Assembly (NCBI GenBank): GCA_016800925.1 | Contig: JABCPU010000867.1 | Coordinates: 1 to 23,119, forward strand | From: Suillus spraguei | Lineage: Eukaryota; Basidiomycota; Agaricomycetes; Boletales; Suillaceae | DNA: 23,119 nt | Reading direction: 5' to 3' | In this document: piece after piece, positions 8,201 to 17,900 of the stretch | Layout: the number at the start of each line of letters is the position of its first letter | Numbering within the stretch: position 1 is the stretch's first letter | Notes under the pieces: generated by a model | Database searches by the model: none | What the model was told of the DNA's origin: nothing | The model's input: only the letters and a program-made list of their open reading frames with translations | Program-made: the position numbers and the translations under genes

Positions 8201-9536
8201 GAGATTGACATGCATACAGTCAGGAGAGTACGTTGTCTGGTAAACACTCGACTAAACCTGTTCAGAAATACTGACACAACCAATACGCCTGCCAGAGCAA
8301 ACCAAAGCATTATAATGGGTCAGCAGGATGAGGAGGCCGAAGACAACAGGAACCATGGCAGAGGCAAAGACAAGGCCGTCAATAGGGATGATGAACATGA
8401 AGACAACGACAAAGGTAGCAGCTCACCATTGTGTCGCACGCAGGCAATGTCAGGAACGACATCCAAGGGTAAAGGATGTGCACCCACTGTTTGTAACAAC
8501 GTGCGACGGATGAACAAAGTCAAAGTCACTGATGTTGATGAAGAGGAAGGTCAGGGAGCGACCGACATGTCACCAGAAGACACAATAAAGTCCAAACCAC
8601 GTCCTAGACCTATTGAACGGAAAAAAGGAAAGGCTGGTTAGTACCTGCATCGCAAGCCAATTAATTTAGTGTGGAACTCACCTAACTATTGGCTCAGTAC
8701 AGAGCAACGATGATCTAATTAGTACGTGGAAGTAAATGTGAAAACGCAAACTGATGTGCATGATCTATTTACAGCTTCATTCAGCGCTGATGAGGAAGGT
8801 AAGCAGTAATCACCCTATGATATAGAACCAGTACTGGATGGGCTCACATGTCACGTGAATTTGCTACCACAAGGTGAATGCCCCATCCAGTCCCAGGTCT
8901 GGATGGGACCTCATGTTGGATGTACAAATTAGATGATGACATACAGATATCTGAAACACAGCGTCCCACGATGCATCCAGAAGGCAGCTCATGAGACGGT
9001 CTTGTCTATGGAGGAAAAAACTGCGCGACACTCATATAACTGACATTAGCCCACTGACGAGTTCCATCAAACTAAAAAATAAAGAAAAATGTCAGAACGT
9101 TGGCGCACCAGGCTATCAAGACGTTCAGCTGGTCAAAGATTATGAACTGGCGAATGAAGTCGAGGCCTTCTATGCTGGGCGTCGCACAGGTTGTGAGTCC
9201 TGCTGCTAATAATGAGAATCTAACCCTTGTTCATCGTGCAGCTGCAGCTTCATCTCGGATTCCTCCCAAGCCTCCTCGTCATCATGCAGGCACAGAGCAT
9301 GCTCATGGGCACCGCACACCATCAGAAGGTGCTTCTGCCTCAAAACGTGATCGCAATGATGCTTGTGCGTATCTATCAATTCTGCTGTCTTTGTCATTGT
9401 CCATTCTTATATTATATTCACAGTCTTAATCTCACCGGACAACAAGAAGAAACACAAACGCTCCCAGATGAGGACGGGCTTTGTTGATGAGGATGATGAT
9501 GAGTTACTGGTCGTAGATATCATGCCGGACATGTAA
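5282..9536 (+). CDS. Spliced gene for a ParB/sulfiredoxin-like fold protein; frame broken in places
   Basis: Proposed exons: 5282-5329, 5397-5986, 6104-6474, 6530-7051, 7104-7244, 7294-8034 (frame-broken), 8087-8636, 8698-8721, 8775-8798, 8962-9192, 9242-9364, 9424-9536; roughly 1,150 residues. Apart from the frame breaks, intron phases agree and the tail reads open to TAA at 9534. The recognisable part is LASGQHRYAAL (5770-5802), preceded by VEPARI and followed by LSRNQALH (about 6172-6195). The order resembles the GxxRxxA box and following ENxQR-like segment of ParB/sulfiredoxin-type domains. The middle is helical with no family I can name; WWTYWDG (7792-7812) is distinctive. The tail is charged, with KKKHKR and an acidic DEDDDELLVVD. 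Frame breaks occur at A-runs 5596-5599 and 7577-7581 and near 7345. Exon 1 acceptor and 8228-8323 (in-phase, spliced or retained) are uncertain. Nuclear DNA-linked function is inference. Confidence 0.65.
5596..5599 (+). other. Frame break 1 (A-run) in the ParB-like exon
   Basis: Coding sense upstream (NDRLQKSTEVK) is in one frame; downstream (LDSFKTNGIQAF, leading into the GQHRY motif) it is in the next. No intron with usable GT and AG borders restores the frame here. A single extra base in this four-A run, or close by, explains the shift. It is either a true mutation or a homopolymer sequencing error. Confidence 0.6.
5987..6103 (+). other. Intron carrying a long hairpin
   Basis: The donor GTAAGT at 5987 and acceptor TCAAG ending at 6103 join phase-1 codons and skip the in-frame TGA at 6004-6006, giving LYDK followed by NDQYS. 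Inside, 6025-6040 pairs with 6072-6087 (16 perfect pairs) and 6043-6049 with 6063-6069, with a 13-base loop and two mismatched positions between the stems. At 117 nt it is about twice the usual intron length in this gene. The acceptor is weaker than in the other introns. Confidence 0.65.
6475..6529 (+). other. Intron, 55 nt
   Basis: Donor GTGAGC at 6475, branch-like CTGATTAAT at 6483-6491, acceptor AACAG ending at 6529; phase 0. It removes the TGA at 6484-6486 and joins two long open frames. This is a typical fungal intron. Confidence 0.75.
7052..7103 (+). other. Intron, 52 nt
   Basis: Donor GTGAGC at 7052 and acceptor TTTCAG ending at 7103; phase 0. It joins the segment ending in GYKE to ISRWFEPLL. 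Confidence 0.78.
7245..7293 (+). other. Intron, 49 nt
   Basis: Donor GTAAGC at 7245, acceptor TCTGCAG ending at 7293; phase 0, joining HALQE to VWSVLWEGR. Sense then seems to move to another frame at about 7345-7350, so a longer intron or an additional small one ending at 7364 is an alternative. Confidence 0.6.
7577..7581 (+). other. Frame break at a five-A run
   Basis: Upstream sense (EEVHGGRIIDMP, then MMATAWDWK) and downstream sense (AIKKQARREAIPSIQG) lie in adjacent frames that overlap exactly at this A-run. One A fewer would give WKRKAIKKQ. An intron explanation (GTATGC at about 7537) is possible but poorer. Confidence 0.6.
8035..8086 (+). other. Intron, 52 nt
   Basis: Donor GTACGT at 8035, branch-like GCTGAC at 8065-8070, acceptor AAAAG ending at 8086; phase 0. 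It joins INQLKQ to VLSLGASR. Confidence 0.78.
8637..8774 (+). other. Two introns around a 24-nt micro-exon
   Basis: Intron 8637-8697 has donor GTTAGT, branch CCTAAC and acceptor GCTCAG; it removes the TAG that would otherwise end the frame at 8641. Exon 8698-8721 is 24 nt. Intron 8722-8774 has donor GTACGT, branch ACTGATG and acceptor TTACAG. All junctions are phase 1, and a second 24-nt exon follows at 8775-8798. The agreement of phases is the main support. Confidence 0.6.
8799..8961 (+). other. Second hairpin-bearing intron
   Basis: Donor GTAAGC at 8799 and acceptor ACACAG ending at 8961; phase 1 and 163 nt long. It contains AGAACCAGTACTGGATGGG (8824-8842), which matches 6072-6090 of the first hairpin intron at 17 of 19 bases. 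It also holds a nine-pair hairpin at 8882-8890/8899-8907, a ten-pair match between 8833-8842 and 8882-8891, and the palindrome TCACGTGA (8851-8858). An earlier acceptor at 8946 would lead straight into a stop. Confidence 0.55.
9193..9241 (+). other. Intron, 49 nt
   Basis: Donor GTGAGT at 9193, branch CTAAC at 9220-9224, acceptor GTGCAG ending at 9241; phase 1. It skips the TAA at 9207-9209 and joins AGRRTG to SAASSRIPPK. Confidence 0.78.
9365..9423 (+). other. Last intron, 59 nt
   Basis: Donor GTGCGT at 9365, a T-rich tract, and acceptor TTCACAG ending at 9423; phase 1. It joins RDRNDA to FLISPDNKKKHKR and leads to the stop at 9534-9536. Confidence 0.78.
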
Positions 9537-9771
9537 ATGACTTAATTGCTGATGGTCTTGACGTACTTTGATTGTTCCGCATTTGGCTTTCTTCATTGTG
9601 TCTTGCCTTGCATCCATGCATGGTTATTTGAGGACGTACTGGTACCTGTACCCGCAAGCAGGGTACAGGCTAAATGGCTGGTAGGGGAGACACAAGGGTA
9701 CTACCAATGGAGGGTATACGTACGGGCATGAAATTAAGATACCTAGAATAATACAAAAAAGTCGTAGTAAC
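9537..9771. other. Intergenic region between gene and hAT relic
   Basis: No gene is visible. It should contain the 3' untranslated region of the upstream gene and the 3' flank of the transposase relic on the other strand. A strong hairpin at 9645-9669 is listed separately. Confidence 0.4.
9645..9669. repeat. Perfect nine-pair hairpin
   Basis: CCTGTACCC (9645-9653) and GGGTACAGG (9661-9669) are exact reverse complements round a seven-base loop. The hairpin lies about 100 bases beyond the stop codon of the hAT fragment, so it may be part of the element's subterminal structure. No T-run follows. Confidence 0.6.
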
Positions 9772-9999
9772 CTACTCAATAGCATCCCAACCGTCCACCA
9801 TTACAACATCTGTGAGAGTGCTGCCAGACAGTACATTGTGAGGCCAAAGCACTAGCACTCCACCGGCGGAGACATAGCATCGTACAAGTTGTCTGAGCAG
9901 TGAACGGACATGGGAGAGCAGGATGCGACCACAGCTGAAGAGCCGTTCAATATTGACGGAGGTTGCTGCGAAGACAATCAATTGTGGACAATGCCACGA
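9772..9999 (-). pseudogene. hAT transposase C-terminal fragment
   Basis: The minus-strand frame ending in TAG (9772-9774) reads ATSVNIERLFSCGRILLSHVR, close to the conserved hAT dimerisation-domain pattern (A-T/S-S-V-x-x-E-R-x-F-S, then G-R-x-L-L-S-x-x-R). That domain forms the C-terminal end of hAT-family transposases and mediates oligomerisation. Only about 75 residues remain. Upstream on the same strand the frame runs into low-complexity repeat DNA; no catalytic core, zinc finger or terminal inverted repeat was found. It is a dead fragment. The usual segment after SHVRSRL is altered, so some frame slippage is likely. Confidence 0.8.
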
Positions 10000-10026
10000 A
10001 GAAAGAACTGACCTGGGACTGAAGTC

Positions 10027-10330
10027 AAGCACCATTTGAGAAAGAGAAGGATAGAGTGCACAAACGAGTGCTGGCAAGTGCGATGAGCACCAGTAAGCAA
10101 AGACAGGTGAAGGCAAGTACAAGCGAGTGCGGACAAGCCTGGATGGATGCAGACAAGTACAAAAGAGTGTAGGCCAGACCAGAGATGAGTCCAGGCGAGT
10201 GAATATGAGTTTGGTCAAGTCCAGATGAATGAAGGCACTTCCAGACGAGTGCAAATAAGCCTAGATGAGTCCAAACCAATGCAGGGAAAATGAATGAAGG
10301 CGAGTACGACTACAAATAAGCCCAAAGGAA
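10027..10330 (+). repeat. Degenerate minisatellite, about 10-bp motif
   Basis: Purine-rich DNA made of loosely repeated words such as CGAGTGC, CAAGTAC, GATGAGTCC and GCAGACAAGT at roughly ten-base steps. It directly abuts the hAT fragment and accounts for the low-complexity open frames on the minus strand at 10025-10279. No gene is supported. Confidence 0.55.
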
Positions 10331-10350
10331 TGAAAGTAGGACAAAGACAA

Positions 10351-10555
10351 ATGAAAACATACCTGTATCAATACAATGTCACCAGCATTGTTCTCCATAG
10401 ACTTTTACACAGACGTGGGCAATTGCCAGTCGCCATAATAGTAAGCAGCGACAAGGAAGAATTGTGACAAGTGGTCACATGTCAAATCTGTGGCGTGGGT
10501 ATGAGTACCCATACCCCCAAACCCATCTTTCGTGCAGTTGCCTACCTGCTCTTTA
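10351..10555. other. Single-copy spacer before the tandem array
   Basis: I recognise no gene. GGGTATGAGTACCCATACCC at 10498-10517 is a near-perfect palindrome (nine of ten pairs) of the kind seen at transposon ends. The 1,435-bp array begins at 10556. Confidence 0.4.
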
Positions 10556-11990
10556 ACTCGGATAGCAAAAAATAGGAAAAGACAAGGATAAGAAACACGA
10601 TCCCATACAATAGTCAAGTCAAGGATAAGAAACACGACAGACCACCATATCATAGCATACGATACTATACGATAGTGATACGTTACAATACGTTACAATA
10701 TCATACAATACAAGGCAATACTATACGATAACATACGATACGATACGATACGATCGCATACAATAACGATACGATAGTCAAGGATAAGGATAACAGTGCT
10801 TGCCATACGTCAGATATAGTTAGATCCCCCCGCCCGCCCGCCGTTAAAGTTGTTAGTCATTAGGTTTAGCTGTTAGAAAACCACCCCCCCGCCCGTTAGA
10901 GGCTTAGTTAGCTTTCTCGTTGCTTAGGATAAAAACGTATTGTCTCGGTGTCTCGGTGTCTCGGTTCTCGGTACTATACAATAGTCAAGGAATACCATAC
11001 AATTCATTAGCAAAAAAATAGCAAAAATCAAGCAAAGTCAAGCCCAGTCTGAACGAGGTTTTCGCCTAAAGCTACGCTTCAGATTAAACAAAAATCAAGT
11101 AAAATCAAGCCCAGTCTGAACGAGGTTTTCGCCTAAAGCTACGCCTCGGATTAAACAAAAATCAAGCAAAGTCAAGCAAAGTCTGAACGAGGTTTTGACC
11201 AGGAATACCATAGTCAAGACGAGGATAAGAAACGCGACAGACTACGATACCATACGATAGTCAAGACAAGGATAAGGAATACGATACGCTACGATACGAT
11301 ACCACAGCAAGTCAAGCAATACAATGACAAGAGACTACGACAACAAGTCAAGCAAAATCATGCAAAATGAAACCAAGTCTGAACGAGGTTTTCGCCTAAA
11401 CCAACGCCCAAGATTAAGCGAAATCACGCCATTCAATAGCAAAAAAATAGCAAAAATCATGCAAAATCAAGCCAAGTCCGAACAAGGTTTTCGCCTAAAG
11501 CTACGCTTCAGATTGAACGAAATAAAGCAAAATCAACAATCCAATAGCAAATAAATAGCAAAATCACGCAAAATGAACCCCAGTCCTGACTAGGTTTTCG
11601 CCTCAAACTATGCTTCAGATTAAACAAAATAAAGCATTCCGATAGCAAAAAAATAGCACAAATCAAGCAAAGTCAAGCCCAGTCCTGACGAGGTTTTCGC
11701 CTAAAGCCACGCTTCAGATTAAACAAAAAAAAGCAAAATCAAGCATTCCGATAGCAAAAAAATACCCAAAATCACACCCAGTCCTGACGAGGTTTTCGCC
11801 TAAAGCCACGCTTCAGATTAAACAAAAATCAAGCAATCCAATAGCAAAAATCAAGCAAAGTCAAGCCCAGTCCTGACGAGGTTTTCGCCTAACGCTACGC
11901 CTCAAATCAAGCAAAATCAAGCAAAGTCAAGCAAAGTCTGAACAAGGTTTTCGCCTCAGCCTACGCATGACCGCAGACACGATAGTCAAG
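10556..11990 (+). repeat. One 1,435-bp unit and its internal parts
   Basis: The unit is composite. Part A (about 10640-10780) is ATACGAT/ACAATA simple repeats. Part B has two C-rich blocks (10826-10842 and 10884-10894) separated by TTAG-rich DNA. Part C (10941-10973) is a TGTCTCGG repeat. Part D (about 11005-11960) holds ten submonomers built round AGGTTTTCGCCT at 11056, 11123, 11190 (altered), 11386, 11485, 11592, 11691, 11789, 11879 and 11945, mostly 66-67 or 99 bases apart. It is therefore a higher-order repeat: diverged short monomers inside a long, uniform unit. No ORF with protein-like sense was found. Confidence 0.9.
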
Positions 11991-14900
11991 ACTCGGATAG
12001 CAAAAAATAGGAAAAGACAAGGATAAGAAACACGATCCCATACAATAGTCAAGTCAAGGATAAGAAACACGACAGACCACCATATCATAGCATACGATAC
12101 TATACGATAGTGATACGTTACAATACGTTACAATATCATACAATACAAGGCAATACTATACGATAACATACGATACGATACGATACGATCGCATACAATA
12201 ACGATACGATAGTCAAGGATAAGGATAACAGTGCTTGCCATACGTCAGATATAGTTAGATCCCCCCGCCCGCCCGCCGTTAAAGTTGTTAGTCATTAGGT
12301 TTAGCTGTTAGAAAACCACCCCCCCGCCCGTTAGAGGCTTAGTTAGCTTTCTCGTTGCTTAGGATAAAAACGTATTGTCTCGGTGTCTCGGTGTCTCGGT
12401 TCTCGGTACTATACAATAGTCAAGGAATACCATACAATTCATTAGCAAAAAAATAGCAAAAATCAAGCAAAGTCAAGCCCAGTCTGAACGAGGTTTTCGC
12501 CTAAAGCTACGCTTCAGATTAAACAAAAATCAAGTAAAATCAAGCCCAGTCTGAACGAGGTTTTCGCCTAAAGCTACGCCTCGGATTAAACAAAAATCAA
12601 GCAAAGTCAAGCAAAGTCTGAACGAGGTTTTGACCAGGAATACCATAGTCAAGACGAGGATAAGAAACGCGACAGACTACGATACCATACGATAGTCAAG
12701 ACAAGGATAAGGAATACGATACGCTACGATACGATACCACAGCAAGTCAAGCAATACAATGACAAGAGACTACGACAACAAGTCAAGCAAAATCATGCAA
12801 AATGAAACCAAGTCTGAACGAGGTTTTCGCCTAAACCAACGCCCAAGATTAAGCGAAATCACGCCATTCAATAGCAAAAAAATAGCAAAAATCATGCAAA
12901 ATCAAGCCAAGTCCGAACAAGGTTTTCGCCTAAAGCTACGCTTCAGATTGAACGAAATAAAGCAAAATCAACAATCCAATAGCAAATAAATAGCAAAATC
13001 ACGCAAAATGAACCCCAGTCCTGACTAGGTTTTCGCCTCAAACTATGCTTCAGATTAAACAAAATAAAGCATTCCGATAGCAAAAAAATAGCACAAATCA
13101 AGCAAAGTCAAGCCCAGTCCTGACGAGGTTTTCGCCTAAAGCCACGCTTCAGATTAAACAAAAAAAAGCAAAATCAAGCATTCCGATAGCAAAAAAATAC
13201 CCAAAATCACACCCAGTCCTGACGAGGTTTTCGCCTAAAGCCACGCTTCAGATTAAACAAAAATCAAGCAATCCAATAGCAAAAATCAAGCAAAGTCAAG
13301 CCCAGTCCTGACGAGGTTTTCGCCTAACGCTACGCCTCAAATCAAGCAAAATCAAGCAAAGTCAAGCAAAGTCTGAACAAGGTTTTCGCCTCAGCCTACG
13401 CATGACCGCAGACACGATAGTCAAGACTCGGATAGCAAAAAATAGGAAAAGACAAGGATAAGAAACACGATCCCATACAATAGTCAAGTCAAGGATAAGA
13501 AACACGACAGACCACCATATCATAGCATACGATACTATACGATAGTGATACGTTACAATACGTTACAATATCATACAATACAAGGCAATACTATACGATA
13601 ACATACGATACGATACGATACGATCGCATACAATAACGATACGATAGTCAAGGATAAGGATAACAGTGCTTGCCATACGTCAGATATAGTTAGATCCCCC
13701 CGCCCGCCCGCCGTTAAAGTTGTTAGTCATTAGGTTTAGCTGTTAGAAAACCACCCCCCCGCCCGTTAGAGGCTTAGTTAGCTTTCTCGTTGCTTAGGAT
13801 AAAAACGTATTGTCTCGGTGTCTCGGTGTCTCGGTTCTCGGTACTATACAATAGTCAAGGAATACCATACAATTCATTAGCAAAAAAATAGCAAAAATCA
13901 AGCAAAGTCAAGCCCAGTCTGAACGAGGTTTTCGCCTAAAGCTACGCTTCAGATTAAACAAAAATCAAGTAAAATCAAGCCCAGTCTGAACGAGGTTTTC
14001 GCCTAAAGCTACGCCTCGGATTAAACAAAAATCAAGCAAAGTCAAGCAAAGTCTGAACGAGGTTTTGACCAGGAATACCATAGTCAAGACGAGGATAAGA
14101 AACGCGACAGACTACGATACCATACGATAGTCAAGACAAGGATAAGGAATACGATACGCTACGATACGATACCACAGCAAGTCAAGCAATACAATGACAA
14201 GAGACTACGACAACAAGTCAAGCAAAATCATGCAAAATGAAACCAAGTCTGAACGAGGTTTTCGCCTAAACCAACGCCCAAGATTAAGCGAAATCACGCC
14301 ATTCAATAGCAAAAAAATAGCAAAAATCATGCAAAATCAAGCCAAGTCCGAACAAGGTTTTCGCCTAAAGCTACGCTTCAGATTGAACGAAATAAAGCAA
14401 AATCAACAATCCAATAGCAAATAAATAGCAAAATCACGCAAAATGAACCCCAGTCCTGACTAGGTTTTCGCCTCAAACTATGCTTCAGATTAAACAAAAT
14501 AAAGCATTCCGATAGCAAAAAAATAGCACAAATCAAGCAAAGTCAAGCCCAGTCCTGACGAGGTTTTCGCCTAAAGCCACGCTTCAGATTAAACAAAAAA
14601 AAGCAAAATCAAGCATTCCGATAGCAAAAAAATACCCAAAATCACACCCAGTCCTGACGAGGTTTTCGCCTAAAGCCACGCTTCAGATTAAACAAAAATC
14701 AAGCAATCCAATAGCAAAAATCAAGCAAAGTCAAGCCCAGTCCTGACGAGGTTTTCGCCTAACGCTACGCCTCAAATCAAGCAAAATCAAGCAAAGTCAA
14801 GCAAAGTCTGAACAAGGTTTTCGCCTCAGCCTACGCATGACCGCAGACACGATAGTCAAGACTCGGATAGCAAAAAATAGGAAAAGACAAGGATAAGAAA

Positions 14901-17900
14901 CACGATCCCATACAATAGTCAAGTCAAGGATAAGAAACACGACAGACCACCATATCATAGCATACGATACTATACGATAGTGATACGTTACAATACGTTA
15001 CAATATCATACAATACAAGGCAATACTATACGATAACATACGATACGATACGATACGATCGCATACAATAACGATACGATAGTCAAGGATAAGGATAACA
15101 GTGCTTGCCATACGTCAGATATAGTTAGATCCCCCCGCCCGCCCGCCGTTAAAGTTGTTAGTCATTAGGTTTAGCTGTTAGAAAACCACCCCCCCGCCCG
15201 TTAGAGGCTTAGTTAGCTTTCTCGTTGCTTAGGATAAAAACGTATTGTCTCGGTGTCTCGGTGTCTCGGTTCTCGGTACTATACAATAGTCAAGGAATAC
15301 CATACAATTCATTAGCAAAAAAATAGCAAAAATCAAGCAAAGTCAAGCCCAGTCTGAACGAGGTTTTCGCCTAAAGCTACGCTTCAGATTAAACAAAAAT
15401 CAAGTAAAATCAAGCCCAGTCTGAACGAGGTTTTCGCCTAAAGCTACGCCTCGGATTAAACAAAAATCAAGCAAAGTCAAGCAAAGTCTGAACGAGGTTT
15501 TGACCAGGAATACCATAGTCAAGACGAGGATAAGAAACGCGACAGACTACGATACCATACGATAGTCAAGACAAGGATAAGGAATACGATACGCTACGAT
15601 ACGATACCACAGCAAGTCAAGCAATACAATGACAAGAGACTACGACAACAAGTCAAGCAAAATCATGCAAAATGAAACCAAGTCTGAACGAGGTTTTCGC
15701 CTAAACCAACGCCCAAGATTAAGCGAAATCACGCCATTCAATAGCAAAAAAATAGCAAAAATCATGCAAAATCAAGCCAAGTCCGAACAAGGTTTTCGCC
15801 TAAAGCTACGCTTCAGATTGAACGAAATAAAGCAAAATCAACAATCCAATAGCAAATAAATAGCAAAATCACGCAAAATGAACCCCAGTCCTGACTAGGT
15901 TTTCGCCTCAAACTATGCTTCAGATTAAACAAAATAAAGCATTCCGATAGCAAAAAAATAGCACAAATCAAGCAAAGTCAAGCCCAGTCCTGACGAGGTT
16001 TTCGCCTAAAGCCACGCTTCAGATTAAACAAAAAAAAGCAAAATCAAGCATTCCGATAGCAAAAAAATACCCAAAATCACACCCAGTCCTGACGAGGTTT
16101 TCGCCTAAAGCCACGCTTCAGATTAAACAAAAATCAAGCAATCCAATAGCAAAAATCAAGCAAAGTCAAGCCCAGTCCTGACGAGGTTTTCGCCTAACGC
16201 TACGCCTCAAATCAAGCAAAATCAAGCAAAGTCAAGCAAAGTCTGAACAAGGTTTTCGCCTCAGCCTACGCATGACCGCAGACACGATAGTCAAGACTCG
16301 GATAGCAAAAAATAGGAAAAGACAAGGATAAGAAACACGATCCCATACAATAGTCAAGTCAAGGATAAGAAACACGACAGACCACCATATCATAGCATAC
16401 GATACTATACGATAGTGATACGTTACAATACGTTACAATATCATACAATACAAGGCAATACTATACGATAACATACGATACGATACGATACGATCGCATA
16501 CAATAACGATACGATAGTCAAGGATAAGGATAACAGTGCTTGCCATACGTCAGATATAGTTAGATCCCCCCGCCCGCCCGCCGTTAAAGTTGTTAGTCAT
16601 TAGGTTTAGCTGTTAGAAAACCACCCCCCCGCCCGTTAGAGGCTTAGTTAGCTTTCTCGTTGCTTAGGATAAAAACGTATTGTCTCGGTGTCTCGGTGTC
16701 TCGGTTCTCGGTACTATACAATAGTCAAGGAATACCATACAATTCATTAGCAAAAAAATAGCAAAAATCAAGCAAAGTCAAGCCCAGTCTGAACGAGGTT
16801 TTCGCCTAAAGCTACGCTTCAGATTAAACAAAAATCAAGTAAAATCAAGCCCAGTCTGAACGAGGTTTTCGCCTAAAGCTACGCCTCGGATTAAACAAAA
16901 ATCAAGCAAAGTCAAGCAAAGTCTGAACGAGGTTTTGACCAGGAATACCATAGTCAAGACGAGGATAAGAAACGCGACAGACTACGATACCATACGATAG
17001 TCAAGACAAGGATAAGGAATACGATACGCTACGATACGATACCACAGCAAGTCAAGCAATACAATGACAAGAGACTACGACAACAAGTCAAGCAAAATCA
17101 TGCAAAATGAAACCAAGTCTGAACGAGGTTTTCGCCTAAACCAACGCCCAAGATTAAGCGAAATCACGCCATTCAATAGCAAAAAAATAGCAAAAATCAT
17201 GCAAAATCAAGCCAAGTCCGAACAAGGTTTTCGCCTAAAGCTACGCTTCAGATTGAACGAAATAAAGCAAAATCAACAATCCAATAGCAAATAAATAGCA
17301 AAATCACGCAAAATGAACCCCAGTCCTGACTAGGTTTTCGCCTCAAACTATGCTTCAGATTAAACAAAATAAAGCATTCCGATAGCAAAAAAATAGCACA
17401 AATCAAGCAAAGTCAAGCCCAGTCCTGACGAGGTTTTCGCCTAAAGCCACGCTTCAGATTAAACAAAAAAAAGCAAAATCAAGCATTCCGATAGCAAAAA
17501 AATACCCAAAATCACACCCAGTCCTGACGAGGTTTTCGCCTAAAGCCACGCTTCAGATTAAACAAAAATCAAGCAATCCAATAGCAAAAATCAAGCAAAG
17601 TCAAGCCCAGTCCTGACGAGGTTTTCGCCTAACGCTACGCCTCAAATCAAGCAAAATCAAGCAAAGTCAAGCAAAGTCTGAACAAGGTTTTCGCCTCAGC
17701 CTACGCATGACCGCAGACACGATAGTCAAGACTCGGATAGCAAAAAATAGGAAAAGACAAGGATAAGAAACACGATCCCATACAATAGTCAAGTCAAGGA
17801 TAAGAAACACGACAGACCACCATATCATAGCATACGATACTATACGATAGTGATACGTTACAATACGTTACAATATCATACAATACAAGGCAATACTATA

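Noticed and set aside
8228..8265. Intron with GTACGT donor and TTCAG acceptor
   Set aside because: Splicing it would run into a stop within three codons; the segment is open in frame, so it was kept, with 8228-8323 noted as an in-phase alternative.
10405..10653. Minus-strand 82-codon open frame across the array edge
   Set aside because: It spans the boundary between spacer and satellite and has no recognisable domain.
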